Source: Rhizobium bangladeshense
GTDB taxonomy: Bacteria > Pseudomonadota > Alphaproteobacteria > Rhizobiales > Rhizobiaceae
Direction: 5' to 3'
DNA length: 64,000 nt
Assembly: GCF_001662075.1 (NCBI RefSeq)
Contig: NZ_LYPL01000004.1
Span: 248,001-312,000, forward strand
The position numbers were made by a program, and so were the translations under genes. Below the pieces are notes generated by a model. The model saw nothing but the letters and a program-made list of their open reading frames with translations, was not told the origin of the DNA and ran no database searches. How positions within the stretch are numbered: position 1 is the stretch's first letter; each line of letters begins with the position of its first letter. Below, piece by piece: positions 8,945 through 19,525 of the stretch.

Positions 8945-10351
8945 TTAAAAGCGTGCCTTTGCTACAGGGCTGTATCCGCCCCCGATGGCACTATTGAGGG
9001 CGACATATTCTTTCGCCCACTGCTGTATGGCTGTGGCGAGACTGGCTTGTGCAATCGAGAGGGACCTCTGGTCTTCCAGCAAGTCGAGAAGCGAAGTCGC
9101 TCCATCCTTGTAAGACGAGGTTGATAGCTTCAAAGTTTCTTCCGCAGTTTCAACCGCTGCCTTCAAAGCTTGCACAGTACGCGCGTCACGATGCATAGCT
9201 ACTAGCGCATTTTCAACTTGCTCGACGGCCTTGAGCACAGCGGATTTCCAGTTCAAGTAGGAAATCGTCACTTTGGATTTGGCTACTTCTACATTTGCAC
9301 GCAGACCTCCCCCGTCTAGAATGGGAAGGTTCAAGCTAGGCCCAAATGACCATGGTGTGAGATTCCCATAGACCCCGCGTTCGTTCTTGCCGAAAGATGG
9401 CGAAATAGAGCCGGAAAGCGTAATAGATGGAAACAGTTTCGCTTCCGCCACCCCGATCTGCGCAGTGCTGTCAGCAAGATCGCGCTCGGCTTTTCGAATG
9501 TCCGGTCGATTTCGAATGATATCTGCAGGGATGCCAACATTTACATCCTCGCGAAACGCGGGCTGATTTGAACCTTTTGCAATCTCCTCGACCATGGAAC
9601 CGGCGGGTTTACCAAGCAACGTCGCTATCCGATGGGCTGAGATGCGAAATTTAGCCTCAAGGCTAGGAATTTCAGCCAGCGTCGATTGCACCAGCCCCTC
9701 CGCGCGCACAACATCCATGCGAGCCACGGCTCCTGCGTCAAACTTAGACTTCGTGAGCTCAAAAGTCTCCCTTCTTGATTTAAGGTTAGCCTGCGAAAGC
9801 GCCAGACGCCGCTGGTAATAACGAGCGTCAACATAACTTGAGATAATATCGTTTATGAAGGCGAGTTTCGCCATATCTACTGACGCGTACTCCGCATCGA
9901 GGGCGGCCTCCGCGCTCTCAGTATTCCGCTTGTAGACGCCAAAGAGGTCGAGAAGCCATGATAGCGACAACTCACCAGTCGAGGTATTGCTAGTGTAAGT
10001 CTGCTTGCGGAGTTTACCCTTTTGCCCGCTTACCGTATTAGAGCCACTCAACGTGAGATCTGGAAGTGCGCTGGCTCCAGCTATCGTGAGATTAGCAGCC
10101 GCCGAATTAATCCTTTCGATCGCCTGCTGGACATCCAAATTTTGGCTTATGCCTTGTTCCACGTAAGAGGTGAGCATTGGATCATTGAATGCGGCCCACC
10201 AAGCGGCCACAGTGACGTCGCCGTTTGAGGTGACTCCACCCTCGCTGAATTTCGCAGGTAGCGGCATTTCAGGTGGCACATAATTGGGACCTACCACGCA
10301 TCCCGAGAGCAGCAGCGAAAAAAATGGTGTCGTGTAGCGGATAAATTGCAT
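8945..10351 (-). CDS. nodT: NodT, outer-membrane efflux lipoprotein
   Basis: NodT is an outer-membrane channel of the TolC/OprM family, thought to help release Nod factor together with NodIJ. The 468-residue protein starts with a lipoprotein signal (LLLSGC, acylated Cys near residue 18) and VGPNYVPPEMP, typical of this family, and has the two repeated OEP domains rich in Ala, Ser and Glu. It follows nodJ by 125 bases on the same strand. In sv. trifolii nodT sits after nodJ, whereas in sv. viciae it lies elsewhere, which supports the clover assignment. The IS element ends 55 bases beyond its stop. Confidence 0.93.
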   Translation of the reverse strand: MQFIRYTTPFFSLLLSGCVVGPNYVPPEMPLPAKFSEGGVTSNGDVTVAAWWAAFNDPMLTSYVEQGISQNLDVQQAIERINSAAANLTIAGASALPDLTLSGSNTVSGQKGKLRKQTYTSNTSTGELSLSWLLDLFGVYKRNTESAEAALDAEYASVDMAKLAFINDIISSYVDARYYQRRLALSQANLKSRRETFELTKSKFDAGAVARMDVVRAEGLVQSTLAEIPSLEAKFRISAHRIATLLGKPAGSMVEEIAKGSNQPAFREDVNVGIPADIIRNRPDIRKAERDLADSTAQIGVAEAKLFPSITLSGSISPSFGKNERGVYGNLTPWSFGPSLNLPILDGGGLRANVEVAKSKVTISYLNWKSAVLKAVEQVENALVAMHRDARTVQALKAAVETAEETLKLSTSSYKDGATSLLDLLEDQRSLSIAQASLATAIQQWAKEYVALNSAIGGGYSPVAKARF

Positions 10352-10476
10352 CCCTAACCTTATCGAAACTTATCAGCCGTTGCCGGGAGCTACCGCGCCG
10401 AGTGAAAGCAAAGGCTTGTCTGACCATACAGACCAAAGCATTGATCTTCCGTCGGGATGCGCTCCACCAATGAGCG

Positions 10477-11265
10477 TCAGCGCAACAGGCGACGTCGCAG
10501 CAAGGCTGTCGATAAAAAGAATGGGATGACGATGTAGCTGCAAAGTGCGCCGACGTGCAGGCAGACATCCACCACGGGGTGACCGAGCATTATCGGACGT
10601 ATGAGGTCGATCGAATGCGACAGAGGAAGAAATCGCGCCGCCGTCTGGAAGACAATGGGTAGTTGATCGACTGGAAAGACGGCACCTGAGAGGAACAATA
10701 TAGGTGTGATAACAAGCGTCTGATAAAAGATGAAATAATCATAGCTCGGAGCAAGGGCGGTGACGACCATCCCAAGGCTTGCAAAGGCCAAACCCGTCAG
10801 CGCGATGACCGGAAGCGCATACAGCAGCGACAGCCACTGCGTGTATCCTAGAGCGGCGGCGACCACGCCTATGCCGGCACCCGCCAGAGCGGCCTTCGTC
10901 GCCGCCCAGGCCATCTCACCGAGAACGATATCGCCTAGCCTCAGCTGTGTGTAGAGCATCGCCTCCCAAGTGCGCTGACCCTCCATCCGGCCGAAAGCTG
11001 CGTAAATCGTCTCAAACGTTGCAGCCGTCATCGCACTTGTCGCGACCATTCCAGCTGCCAAGAAAGCAGTATAGGAAACGCCACCAACGCGGCCCACCAT
11101 CACGCCCAAACCAGCGCCAAGGCCAAACAGGTAGATCAAGGGTTCGGCCAAATGACCCAGAAGCGACGCCAGCGCCGCCTTCTTCCATGCAAGATAATTT
11201 CGACGCCAGACAGCAATCCAGTTCAAGCTGCCGCCCGGCAATGCCGTTACGCTATCTCCACTCAT
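10477..11265 (-). CDS. nodJ: NodJ, Nod-factor ABC exporter permease
   Basis: NodJ is the membrane subunit of the NodIJ ABC-2-type transporter exporting lipochitin oligosaccharides. The 262-residue protein has six or so hydrophobic segments and the conserved family blocks [17 protein letters not shown] near the N-terminus and [13 protein letters not shown]. Its ATG overlaps the nodI stop (ATGA), so the two are translationally coupled. It is part of nodABCIJT. Confidence 0.95.
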   Translation of the reverse strand: MSGDSVTALPGGSLNWIAVWRRNYLAWKKAALASLLGHLAEPLIYLFGLGAGLGVMVGRVGGVSYTAFLAAGMVATSAMTAATFETIYAAFGRMEGQRTWEAMLYTQLRLGDIVLGEMAWAATKAALAGAGIGVVAAALGYTQWLSLLYALPVIALTGLAFASLGMVVTALAPSYDYFIFYQTLVITPILFLSGAVFPVDQLPIVFQTAARFLPLSHSIDLIRPIMLGHPVVDVCLHVGALCSYIVIPFFLSTALLRRRLLR

Positions 11266-12290
11266 TGGTACTTCCCCATCTCGCGTCCGGTTAACCGCAA
11301 GAAGACGTCCTCTAGGTTTGGCGGCCGCTCCAGGAGGCGCAGACCCCAGTGTCCGCGGAGTTGCGCCCGAACTTGTTCTGGGTCGGGGGTGTAACAGAAC
11401 AGTGTCTCGCCGCTGATTTCGATGCGCCGTGCGTTTGGCTTGATCAAAAGGCTAAGCTCCTGCGGGTCTCCGCCATAGATCTCGATGACGGGGCAGCCGA
11501 TCTGCTCCTTTATCAGGTCAAAGGGGCGGCCTTCGGCTATCTTAACTCCACCTTCGAGCACGCACAGCCGGTCACATAAGCGTTCTGCCTCTTCCATGAT
11601 GTGGGTCGTCAAAAGGATCGTCTTGCCTTGCGCCAACAGCGATCGCAAGCGCTCCCAGATCAGGTGGCGTGCGTGCGGGTCGAGACCGGTGGTCGGTTCA
11701 TCTAGTATGAGGATCTGCGGGTCATTGATCAGCGCGCGCGCCAATGATAGGCGCCGCTTCATGCCTCCAGAAAGATCGGCCACCCGAGTATCTGCCTTGC
11801 TCTCGAGGCGCGCAAATTCCAGCAGCGAGGGCACGATCGCTTCGATCTCCCTGGCTTTCATGCGGAAGTACCGGCCGTAGACAAACAGGTTTTCCCGAAC
11901 CGTGAACTCCATGTCGAGATTATCGAACTGAGAAACGACACCGATACGGGCGCGCGCCGAGCGAGCCTGCCGGGGTACTTGCACTCCGAGCACCGAAATG
12001 TTGCCCGCATCTGGCGACGTCATTCCTAGAATCATACGGCTGATCGTGCTTTTTCCGGCGCCGTTTGGGCCTAATAGGCCAAAGCACTCTCCTGACCCAA
12101 TGCTGAAAGACAATCCGTCAACTACGGCCTTCCCACGATATGATTTGCTAACGCCGACGAGCTCGATCGCAATAGAAGATATTGCTCCTACTTGGGGAGC
12201 GAGTGCTTCTGAAATCGAAATGCACGGTAGGTTGCTTCGGCGGCGGAGTGTCTCAGCCACAGCTGCCTGTAGATCCGATTGACCGTTCAT
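11262..12290 (-). CDS. nodI: NodI, Nod-factor ABC exporter ATPase
   Basis: NodI is the ATPase of the NodIJ exporter. Walker [10 protein letters not shown], signature [12 protein letters not shown], Walker B ILILDEP and the H-loop TTHIMEEAE are all present. The ATG at 12290 with AGGAA five bases upstream gives 342 residues; a GTG at 12323 would add 11. About 35 residues precede the usual start of the NodI core ([10 protein letters not shown]), longer than many homologues. It lies 38 bases after nodC. Confidence 0.94.
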   Translation of the reverse strand: MNGQSDLQAAVAETLRRRSNLPCISISEALAPQVGAISSIAIELVGVSKSYRGKAVVDGLSFSIGSGECFGLLGPNGAGKSTISRMILGMTSPDAGNISVLGVQVPRQARSARARIGVVSQFDNLDMEFTVRENLFVYGRYFRMKAREIEAIVPSLLEFARLESKADTRVADLSGGMKRRLSLARALINDPQILILDEPTTGLDPHARHLIWERLRSLLAQGKTILLTTHIMEEAERLCDRLCVLEGGVKIAEGRPFDLIKEQIGCPVIEIYGGDPQELSLLIKPNARRIEISGETLFCYTPDPEQVRAQLRGHWGLRLLERPPNLEDVFLRLTGREMGKYQ

Positions 12291-12328
12291 GTGGTTCCTA
12301 AGGTTTGCAAGATGCGGCGACACAGCGA

Positions 12329-13609
12329 TTATTCGCCGCTGAAATTAGCTTCGGGAGCCGCAAGCATTGGAGGTTCGGATGCCTTCTGCTTTCGAACGGC
12401 ACCTGAAGCGTTGACTCCGGAGCCGCGCGACAGCCAATCACTGTTGGACAACGTACAGAGCGCATAAGCCTTCACCGGAAGTAATAGAAAGACGTTCACG
12501 AGCGTGTGCAGCGAGAAGCCAAGAAATCTAAGCTGCTTGGCACGATAAGCAGCTACGCCGCATCGTATCAGTGTCAACAATCCAATCGTTCCTATCGTCC
12601 ACCAGGGCACTGAACCCGTCAGGACGAACTGTGCAAGACCCGCCAGTACGGATAATGCGAGCAGAAGAGGGCCGGCATTCTGCCCGACGACGTCCAAAGT
12701 CAAATACCAGTTCATGCCACGGAGGAGGTGAAGCCCAAGCAGGGTATCTCGGAATGTACTCCGTGCCCAACGCAGTTGCTGGCGCAGATAGGCAGCCAAA
12801 CCGTCAGGAACGACGGTTGCGGCGATGGCGCTTGGGACATATTCGGTACGGAAGCCGGCGCTTAGCATTAGGATGGTCAGATGACGGTCCTCGCCAAAGT
12901 CACTCGGCTTTCCCCGATAAAGCTGCGTCTCGTATTGATCAAGAAGCAAGACGAAGGCGGACCGGCGGTACATGGCACAAGGTCCACAGCAACACATCAC
13001 GGCACCGAAGCGGCCCTGCGCGGCGCGCTCCTCATTGCAGGCCAGCCAGTACTCCATGTCGATCAATCGGGTCAGCCACGAGTCGCTCTGATTGCTTGCT
13101 ACAAGCTGCCCCATCACCGCACCGACCGTCGGATCGCGCATTTTCTGACTGAGTTTGGAAACAACATCGCTGGCGAGAGTGGTGTCTGAATCGACGTTCA
13201 GGATCAGGTCCCCGGATGATCGGGAAATGGCCGCGATTTGCGCTTTGCGCTTTCCGACATTCCTGGGAAGCATGATGAATTCGAATCTCGCGTCGCCCGC
13301 ATAGGCAAGCTGCTCGGCCACCACGGCGTCGCGATTTCTGGAACCGTCGTCAACCACATAAACTCGCAACACCCCCGGATAGTCCTGGTTGGCGAGGGAT
13401 GCCAGGCAATCGGACAGGACGCGCGGGCTCTCGTTAAACGAAGGCACAATGATGTCCACACTTGGCAAAGAGCTCTCTTCGAGGGTGTTTTCCGCTGTTT
13501 CCGACTTGAGACTTCGCCGAGCATGAAGGACCTGTACACTCCTATAGGCGGAGGAAAGCAGTCCATAAAGCGAGACGGCGGCGATGCTGGTTGTTTCAAG
13601 CAAGGTCAT
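12329..13609 (-). CDS. nodC: NodC, N-acetylglucosaminyltransferase
   Basis: NodC polymerises UDP-GlcNAc into the chitin oligosaccharide backbone of Nod factors. It is an inner-membrane GT2 enzyme of 426 residues with an N-terminal membrane segment ([17 protein letters not shown]), the processive-synthase residues in [20 protein letters not shown] and the QQLRWARS (QxxRW) motif, and a cluster of C-terminal membrane segments. It is 20 bases after nodB in the nodABCIJT operon. Confidence 0.96.
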   Translation of the reverse strand: MTLLETTSIAAVSLYGLLSSAYRSVQVLHARRSLKSETAENTLEESSLPSVDIIVPSFNESPRVLSDCLASLANQDYPGVLRVYVVDDGSRNRDAVVAEQLAYAGDARFEFIMLPRNVGKRKAQIAAISRSSGDLILNVDSDTTLASDVVSKLSQKMRDPTVGAVMGQLVASNQSDSWLTRLIDMEYWLACNEERAAQGRFGAVMCCCGPCAMYRRSAFVLLLDQYETQLYRGKPSDFGEDRHLTILMLSAGFRTEYVPSAIAATVVPDGLAAYLRQQLRWARSTFRDTLLGLHLLRGMNWYLTLDVVGQNAGPLLLALSVLAGLAQFVLTGSVPWWTIGTIGLLTLIRCGVAAYRAKQLRFLGFSLHTLVNVFLLLPVKAYALCTLSNSDWLSRGSGVNASGAVRKQKASEPPMLAAPEANFSGE

Positions 13610-13629
13610 GGTTTCTCGTCGATTTAGTT

Positions 13630-14280
13630 TTACTGGGGAAGTGAGCGAAGGGAAAATCCACGGCTATGCAGTGCCGGGATAATCGCCAATAGTGCCGAAA
13701 GCGTTTGATCACGCAGTCCGGTGAGCTTGCAGTTCCCGACCTCATCAGGTGGGCAACCGTCGTGCAAAAGCACGATTGCACCTGGCCGAGCAGCAGCGAG
13801 TACCGCGTCCACGATAGAATCGACTCCAGGACGGGACCAATCTCTCGGATCTATCGACCAGTGAACGGGTCTAAGTCCGGCGTTCATCGATGTTGAAAGG
13901 ACATCCGCGTTCCAGGCGCCGTATGGCGCTCGTAAATGTTGAACCGCAGCTTGGGGACACGTTGAGAGGATGGCTTTGTTTGCCTCATTTATCTCTCGTT
14001 CGATCGCCTCCGAGTCACAGGCCGTAAGATCAGGGTGGGTCATCGTGTGATTGGCGACCAAGTGACCTTCTGCTGCAACACGGCGGACGAGGTCGGGATG
14101 CTCTTTGACATAGGCCCCAAGGACGAAGAAGGTGGCTGGTACGCGGTGCTCGGCGAGCACATCCAGGATCTGGCCAGTGCAGTGCGGATTGGGACCGTCG
14201 TCGAACGTCAAGTAGATGCTACGATCGTCGCTCCCTGCCTCATCGAACGGCACTTCGCTTATATAAGCGCGCCGCTTCAT
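13630..14280 (-). CDS. nodB: NodB, chitooligosaccharide N-deacetylase
   Basis: NodB removes the N-acetyl group from the non-reducing end of the chitin oligomer so that NodA can acylate it. The NodB-homology domain motifs are complete: [33 protein letters not shown] and VLLHDG. The ATG at 14280 overlaps the nodA stop (ATGA), giving 216 residues; the longer frame from 14322 is not family-like. Confidence 0.96.
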   Translation of the reverse strand: MKRRAYISEVPFDEAGSDDRSIYLTFDDGPNPHCTGQILDVLAEHRVPATFFVLGAYVKEHPDLVRRVAAEGHLVANHTMTHPDLTACDSEAIEREINEANKAILSTCPQAAVQHLRAPYGAWNADVLSTSMNAGLRPVHWSIDPRDWSRPGVDSIVDAVLAAARPGAIVLLHDGCPPDEVGNCKLTGLRDQTLSALLAIIPALHSRGFSLRSLPQ

Positions 14281-14867
14281 AGCTCGCACCCGTTTCGTTC
14301 GATCAATGATCCAGAAGGCCACTCGCTCATTGGTCGTCCTATCGGAAATACCAGGACGAGCACGTCTTCGGTGCGCGTGGAGGGCATATCCGGCAGCGCA
14401 TCTGGAAGGGTCGAGCGTACACGAACCCCCGTGACGATATTGGAGATACCGTCTCGGCAGAATCTCTCCACGTGGTTCCGCATAGCATGTCGGACGGTAC
14501 CGAACGCGAAGGGCACCGCCAGTTCCTGCAAAGCCGGAGCCAAAGCGCGGATCGAGTGAGGGATGCCAAGCCCCTCCAGATCCGGCCGCACGCCGTACAA
14601 GCCAAGTTCGGCGACCAGCAAATCGGTATCACCAACTTTTATGAAACGACGCAGCAACCCCATGTGACTTGCTATGCCTTTTGAATCGTAAGCAATTGCC
14701 CGGCGTTCCGGCCTCGCACCCGCCCAACTGCGGCCAGTCTCGAAAGGTTTGGCATTGAATGCGCCAGTCGGACCATAGGTTGCTCGGAAAAATTCAGACA
14801 GTTCCGCATGATCCGACGGTTCGAGATCATTTTCCCAGGTTATTTTCCACCGCACTCCAGCAGACAT
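14277..14867 (-). CDS. nodA: NodA, N-acyltransferase
   Basis: NodA transfers the fatty acyl chain, here probably supplied by NodFE, to the free amine of the chitin oligomer. The start at 14867 ([13 protein letters not shown]), with GGAG upstream, gives exactly the usual 196 residues. Conserved blocks include [27 protein letters not shown] and [16 protein letters not shown]. The frame upstream to 14930 is not conserved-looking. It is the first gene of nodABCIJT, about 180 bases downstream of its nod box. Confidence 0.96.
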   Translation of the reverse strand: MSAGVRWKITWENDLEPSDHAELSEFFRATYGPTGAFNAKPFETGRSWAGARPERRAIAYDSKGIASHMGLLRRFIKVGDTDLLVAELGLYGVRPDLEGLGIPHSIRALAPALQELAVPFAFGTVRHAMRNHVERFCRDGISNIVTGVRVRSTLPDALPDMPSTRTEDVLVLVFPIGRPMSEWPSGSLIERNGCEL

Positions 14868-15049
14868 GCAAAGCTCCAATTCGTTCCTCAGCCAACAAGC
14901 CCAAAGCAGCAGAGATTGGTTCAGGCGCACACGCTGATGGGACAGATGGGACCGCTCGTCGTCTATTTGCGACAGATACGATCCGCCTCCGCTCGCTAGT
15001 TTGCTTTGGCGCCTTGATAAGTTCCGGCCTTTCTAATAAGCACTCCGAA

Positions 15050-15097
15050 AGATTGGTAAAATTGATTGTTTGGATCACAATCATCTACATCATGGAT
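15050..15097 (-). promoter_or_regulatory. nod box of nodABCIJT (overlaps nodD leader)
   Basis: Read on the minus strand, the 48 bases match the nod box closely: ATCCATGATGTAGATG, then GATCCAAACAATC and AATTTTACCAATC. It ends only six bases before the nodD ATG on the other strand, so NodD bound here would both activate nodA and influence its own gene. Confidence 0.95.
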
Positions 15098-15102
15098 CGA
15101 AT

Positions 15103-16056
15103 ATGCGTTTTAAAGGCCTGGATCTAAACCTTCTCGTGGCGCTCGATGCTTTGATGACCGAGCGGAAGCTCACCGCGGCAGCGCGCAGCATCAACCTCAG
15201 TCAACCGGCTATGAGCGCAGCCATCGGTAGGTTGCGCGCCTACTTCAATGACGAACTATTTGTGATGCAGCAGCGCAGACTTGTCCCGACACCGCGAGCC
15301 GAGGCGCTCGCCCCTGCAGTTCGCGAAGCTCTTCTGCACATTCAGCTCTCTGTCATTGCGTGGGATCCATTAGTCCCTGCGGAATCTGACCGGCGCTTCC
15401 GAATCGTACTGTCCGATTTCATGACGCTGGTATTCTTCGAAAAGGTGATAAAGCGCGTAGCGCGCGAGGCACCCGGAGTCAGTTTTGAATTGCTCCACGT
15501 CAATGATGATCCGGACGAGCGTCTGCGCAGTGGAGACTTGGATTTTTTGATCCTTCCAGATCAGTTCATGTCAGCCACTCATCCCAGTGCGAAGCTGTTT
15601 GAAGACAAGCTCGTATGTGTCGCCTGCCCTAACAATCAGCAGCTGCGCGCGAAGCTTTCCCTCGAGCGATTCATGTCGCTCGGACACGTCGCGGCCATGT
15701 TTGGACGTACTTTGAAACCATCCATTGAACAATGGCTATTGCTGGAGCACGGTTTTAAGCGGCGTGTCGAAATCGTGGTCCCCGGTTTCAACTCGATCCC
15801 AATGTTACTTCAGGGGACGAATCGGATAGCAACCCTTCCCTTGCTGCTTGTCAGACATTTCGAACCGACGATTCCCCTTCAGATCGTAGATCATCCCCTA
15901 CCTCCTCTCTCGTTCACAGAAGCACTACAGTGGCCGTTGCTTCACAATTCTGACCCCGGGAACATCTGGATGCGTAACATAATACTGGAGGAGGCTTCGC
16001 GCATCGAGACATCCTTCGAAAGATGCTCTCAAGAGGCCAGAGCGACCGAATCCTGA
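15103..16056 (+). CDS. nodD: NodD, flavonoid-responsive LysR activator
   Basis: NodD binds nod boxes and activates nod operons when plant flavonoids are present. The N-terminal LysR helix-turn-helix is intact ([20 protein letters not shown], about residues 23-42), followed by the ligand-binding domain. The start [18 protein letters not shown] at 15103 is the conserved NodD N-terminus and gives 317 residues; the frame upstream to 15070 runs through the nod box. It is transcribed divergently from nodA. Confidence 0.96.
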   Translation: MRFKGLDLNLLVALDALMTERKLTAAARSINLSQPAMSAAIGRLRAYFNDELFVMQQRRLVPTPRAEALAPAVREALLHIQLSVIAWDPLVPAESDRRFRIVLSDFMTLVFFEKVIKRVAREAPGVSFELLHVNDDPDERLRSGDLDFLILPDQFMSATHPSAKLFEDKLVCVACPNNQQLRAKLSLERFMSLGHVAAMFGRTLKPSIEQWLLLEHGFKRRVEIVVPGFNSIPMLLQGTNRIATLPLLLVRHFEPTIPLQIVDHPLPPLSFTEALQWPLLHNSDPGNIWMRNIILEEASRIETSFERCSQEARATES

Positions 16057-16382
16057 TAGAGCTGCAGTCGCTTACGGTATCTCACTGCAGGCGTTGGCGA
16101 CCTGACTGCTTCGCGCGTTGACCAGTCGAACCCTTTTTAGTTTCGCGATTAGTTTTGATAAGGATAGCAAGTGACGCTGCGAAAGCTTCCATCCCTCGCA
16201 TTCCGCGTTTACACCTAGACGAACTTGGATAAAAATCGTGTGTTTTTGGCCGGCAGCTACGCTCGGCTCCACCAGTCAAAGTAGCTACTCTACGCGAATC
16301 TCCGCGTGCCGGATTTCGGGCTTCATATGCGCGCCATATCAACAAAGGCACAAAGCAAATGGTGCGCGTGGATCATTCCATG
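16057..16382. other. nodD-nodF intergenic stretch
   Basis: No family-like gene is seen on either strand. Frames of 60-90 codons exist but show no recognisable motif or ribosome site. Its right end adjoins the nodF nod box. Confidence 0.6.
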
Positions 16383-16430
16383 ATCCATACTGCGGATGCT
16401 TTCGATCCAATCAATCAATTTTACCAATCC
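16383..16430 (+). promoter_or_regulatory. nod box of nodFE(R)L
   Basis: ATCCATACTGCGGATG followed by CGATCCAATCAATC and AATTTTACCAATCC matches the nod box consensus with only small differences. It points rightwards and lies about 135 bases before the nodF ATG. Confidence 0.94.
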
Positions 16431-16563
16431 TTCGGCATGTTCCATAGCACAAAACCAGACGTAGGACCGGCCCCTCCCATGGGAGCATCGAACGTGCTTA
16501 AGCAATTGCTTAGCCCCGATGTCCGCCGCGTTCATGACTCACTGGAATATGGAAAGGAACACG

Positions 16564-16842
16564 ATGGCCGATCAGCTCACAGTAGAAATTATTGCTGCAA
16601 TCAAAAATCTCGCCCAATCGGAAAATGGCGGGAGGATTCCTGCAGCAATCGGAGACATCACCGCTGATAGCGAATTGACCTCCCTTGGCATCGATTCACT
16701 GGCTTTGGCCGATGTGCTCTGGGACCTGGAGCAGGCCTACGGTATCAGGATCGAGATGAACACGGCCGATGCTTGGTCTAATCTGAAAAATATCGGCGAT
16801 GTCGTCGAAGCCGTTCGCGGCTTGATCGCGAGGGAGGCGTGA
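16564..16842 (+). CDS. nodF: NodF, acyl carrier protein
   Basis: NodF is a specialised acyl carrier protein that with NodE makes the host-specific polyunsaturated acyl chain of the Nod factor. The phosphopantetheine serine is in [16 protein letters not shown]. The start [13 protein letters not shown] at 16564 has AAGGA upstream and gives 92 residues, the family size; the frame is open upstream but not conserved. Its stop overlaps the nodE ATG by one base (TGATG). Confidence 0.95.
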   Translation: MADQLTVEIIAAIKNLAQSENGGRIPAAIGDITADSELTSLGIDSLALADVLWDLEQAYGIRIEMNTADAWSNLKNIGDVVEAVRGLIAREA

Positions 16843-18050
16843 TGGACAGGCGCGTCGTAATCACGGGAATCGGCGGACTATGCGGATTAGGAACGAACGC
16901 TTCATCTATTTGGAAGGAAATGCGGGAAGGCCGCTCCGCAATCAGCCCGATCATCACCACAGATCTTTATGATATGGAAGGCACCGTTGGTGCCGAAATC
17001 AGGGCGATACCGGGACACGACATCCCGCGCAAACAGCTTGTCTCTATGGACCGCTTCAGCCTGCTAGCAGTGATTGCTGCAACCGAAGCCATGCGACATG
17101 CCGGGCTTTCCACCAATGAACAAAATGCCCACCGCTACGGCGCCGCGATGGGCGTCGGCGGGCCTGGCTGGGGAACGATTGAAGAAACATACCGCAGTAT
17201 CCTTCTAGACGGAGTGACCCGCGCGCGCATTTTCACAGCACCGAAGGGAATGCCAAGCGCGGCGGCTGGCCAGGTCAGCATTTATCTCGGCCTGCGCGGC
17301 CCCGTCTTCGGCGTCACCTCCGCCTGCGCGGCGGGAAATCATGCAATCGCTTCCGCGGTAGATCAGATCAGGCTGGGCCGTGCAGACGTCATGCTTGCCG
17401 GTGGAAGCGATGCGCCGCTCACATGGGGAGTCCTGAAATCATGGGAAGCACTGCGCGTGCTTGCCCCTGATACCTGTCGCCCGTTCTCCGCTGACAGAAA
17501 AGGTGTTGTCCTTGGCGAGGGTGCCGGAATGGCTGTCCTGGAAAGCTACGAGCACGCCGCTGCCCGCGGTGCGACTATGCTTGCCGAGGTTGCCGGAATC
17601 GGACTCTCCGGCGATGCCTACGACATCGTCATGCCGTCCATCGAGGGACCGGAGGCCGCAATGCGCAGCTGCCTCGCCGATGCCGAGCTAAACCCGGACG
17701 ATGTAGACTACCTGAACGCGCACGGCACCGGCACCGTTGCCAATGACGAGATGGAGACGGCAGCGATCAAGCGCGTCTTCGGAGACCACGCCTTTCAGAT
17801 GTCCATCTCCTCCACCAAGTCCATGCACGCCCATTGCCTGGGTGCGGCCAGCGCACTTGAAATGATTGCCTGCGTCATGGCGATCCAAGAAGGTGTCATA
17901 CCGCCCACCGCCAACTATCGTGAGCCTGACCCCCAGTGCGATCTCGACGTCACGCCCAATGTCCCGCGTGAGCGCAAGGTGCGCGTAGCGATGAGCAATG
18001 CGTTCGCCATGGGAGGCACCAACGCCGTCCTGGCATTCAGACAAGTGTGA
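16842..18050 (+). CDS. nodE: NodE, beta-ketoacyl synthase
   Basis: NodE is a condensing enzyme that with NodF sets Nod-factor fatty acid structure and so clover versus pea/vetch host range. The KAS II-type catalytic triad is visible: Cys in [12 protein letters not shown], His in LNAHGTGT and His in [16 protein letters not shown] 16842 has GGGAGG at a proper spacing; the GTG at 16839 is too close to it. The protein is 402 residues. Confidence 0.96.
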   Translation: MDRRVVITGIGGLCGLGTNASSIWKEMREGRSAISPIITTDLYDMEGTVGAEIRAIPGHDIPRKQLVSMDRFSLLAVIAATEAMRHAGLSTNEQNAHRYGAAMGVGGPGWGTIEETYRSILLDGVTRARIFTAPKGMPSAAAGQVSIYLGLRGPVFGVTSACAAGNHAIASAVDQIRLGRADVMLAGGSDAPLTWGVLKSWEALRVLAPDTCRPFSADRKGVVLGEGAGMAVLESYEHAAARGATMLAEVAGIGLSGDAYDIVMPSIEGPEAAMRSCLADAELNPDDVDYLNAHGTGTVANDEMETAAIKRVFGDHAFQMSISSTKSMHAHCLGAASALEMIACVMAIQEGVIPPTANYREPDPQCDLDVTPNVPRERKVRVAMSNAFAMGGTNAVLAFRQV

Positions 18051-18061
18051 AGAGGCGGACG

Positions 18062-18205
18062 ATGTGGCCGGAATGGCTCCAGCTGCAACCGCGAGGATGG
18101 TACCGCTGGAGAGAAGCTAACTGGCGTGCCGTTACCAATGAGGTCAATTCGCACCAATGGCTAGCCCATAACGGCTCGCCGGGGATTGCTCACAAGGCGG
18201 GGTGA
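18062..18205 (+). CDS. nodR: small Trp-rich ORF after nodE, NodR candidate
   Basis: A 47-codon frame begins 12 bases after the nodE stop with GAGG six bases before its ATG. It encodes MWPEWLQLQPRGWYRWREAN and a short tail, with six tryptophans. In sv. trifolii the operon has been described as nodFERL, with a small gene nodR between nodE and nodL; this is the best-placed candidate. The function of NodR is not established. The name is by position and recall, not by a sequence comparison. Confidence 0.5.
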   Translation: MWPEWLQLQPRGWYRWREANWRAVTNEVNSHQWLAHNGSPGIAHKAG

Positions 18206-18538
18206 GGAAAATATGGTTGCGTTCCGTAGCTATGATCATTCAAGCAACCGGCTGGAAAGAGCGCCCGCTCCGGGTTTGGCACTCGGAGCGGCTCTTCAAC
18301 TTCACTTGCTATCGATTCCGCTTGCCGGCCGGGCTGGTCACTGCCACTTTCAATCCACTGCTGTCGAACGAGCCTCTGGACCACGCAAACGCCGCGTTGT
18401 CGACCGTTTTCCTGCCGGGACTTCTCTTCTGCGCCATGCGATGTTGAGCGTCGAGAAGAGGAGCCTATCTGAACCTCGTTCAAGCCGGGCGTCAGAGGAC
18501 TAACAACTTCATCGATGAACGCGAACTGAGAACAGACA
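18206..18538. other. nodR-nodL spacer
   Basis: No convincing gene. Two overlapping frames of 81 and 105 codons (18202-18447, 18186-18503) lack a recognisable family and good ribosome sites. No nod box is seen here, so nodL probably depends on readthrough from the nodF nod box. Confidence 0.5.
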
Positions 18539-19090
18539 ATGACACGCACTCAAAAAGAAAAAATGCTGGCGGGCGAGATGTACAACCCGGCGGACGCGGA
18601 GCTTCAGACGGACCTGTTGGCCACGGGAGCTTGGCTGAAGAGATATAATGATACTCTGGGAAGTACGGCCGAGCATTGGAACGCACTTCTCCTGGAGCGA
18701 CTAGGAGAGGTCGGAACTGGAGCCGTCATCCGTCCGCCATTTCATTGCGACTACGGCTTCAACATCAGGCTTGGTGCCTACGTTTACATCAATTTCAACT
18801 GCGTAATCCTTGACGTAGCAGAAGTGACGATCGGTGCTGGGACGGCAGTCGGACCGGCTGTGCAAATTTACACCGCCGACCATCCGCATGATCCCGAGCA
18901 GCGGCAGGCTGGTCTGCAGCTAGGTCGGCCTGTGCGGATTGGTAAAGACGTCTGGATTGGTGGTGGAGCAATTATCCTCCCAGGGGTGACGATCGGCGAC
19001 AACGCCGTCATCGGCGCCGGAAGCGTAGTCACCCGCGATATACCCGCAGGGGAAAAGGCCATGGGAAATCCGGCTCGGTTGAAGCGCTGA
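18539..19090 (+). CDS. nodL: NodL, Nod-factor O-acetyltransferase
   Basis: NodL transfers acetyl from acetyl-CoA to O-6 of the non-reducing sugar of the Nod factor. It is a hexapeptide-repeat (left-handed beta-helix) acetyltransferase of the LacA/maltose acetyltransferase group: N-terminal EKMLAGEMYNPADAEL, catalytic His in YTADHPHDPEQR, and repeats in IGGGAIILPGVTIGDNAVIG. Length is 183 residues. It lies at the end of the nodFE(R)L transcript. Confidence 0.95.
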   Translation: MTRTQKEKMLAGEMYNPADAELQTDLLATGAWLKRYNDTLGSTAEHWNALLLERLGEVGTGAVIRPPFHCDYGFNIRLGAYVYINFNCVILDVAEVTIGAGTAVGPAVQIYTADHPHDPEQRQAGLQLGRPVRIGKDVWIGGGAIILPGVTIGDNAVIGAGSVVTRDIPAGEKAMGNPARLKR

Positions 19091-19385
19091 GGCAAGCCGC
19101 TGAGAACGCCATAGTCAAGGCGGTGCTTGCGAACCAACACTCCCACTTGCCACCAAGCCGATGTGGTGTGGTTGATTCTTAAATCTTGGATATCAGACCG
19201 GCCAACGCGGCAACCACGACGGCTTTCTGACGCATGCACATATGTACGCTTTGCACGTCTCGTCGAACCAGTGGAAACTCAACTCGGCTGAGAAGGCGAG
19301 GTGTTTCACCATCAATTCAATGAAGGGTTGGTGCGGCATCTCCACCTGCATTGAGCGGATCTCGTAACGCGATGGGGCGAGTTGC

Positions 19386-19432
19386 ATCCATAATTTGAAT
19401 GTCCGCGATCACAACAATCGATTTTAAATATC
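19386..19432 (+). promoter_or_regulatory. nod box of nodMN, degenerate
   Basis: ATCCATAATTTGAATG, then CGATCACAACAATC and GATTTTAAATATC, fits the nod box with several mismatches, mainly in the last third (AAATATC for ACCAATC). It lies 94 bases before the nodM ATG. Confidence 0.85.
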
Positions 19433-19525
19433 TTACCGGATGCGATTAGAAGGTTCCGCAAATGGGTCGCGGTTCAAAGCATCGTGGCACCTGCGTCCTT
19501 TGGCACACCGAACGGAGACAAATCA

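Noticed and set aside
18186..18503. 81- and 105-codon frames between nodE and nodL as nodR
   Set aside because: They have weak start signals and overlap each other. The 47-codon frame at 18062 has better spacing to nodE and a better ribosome site.
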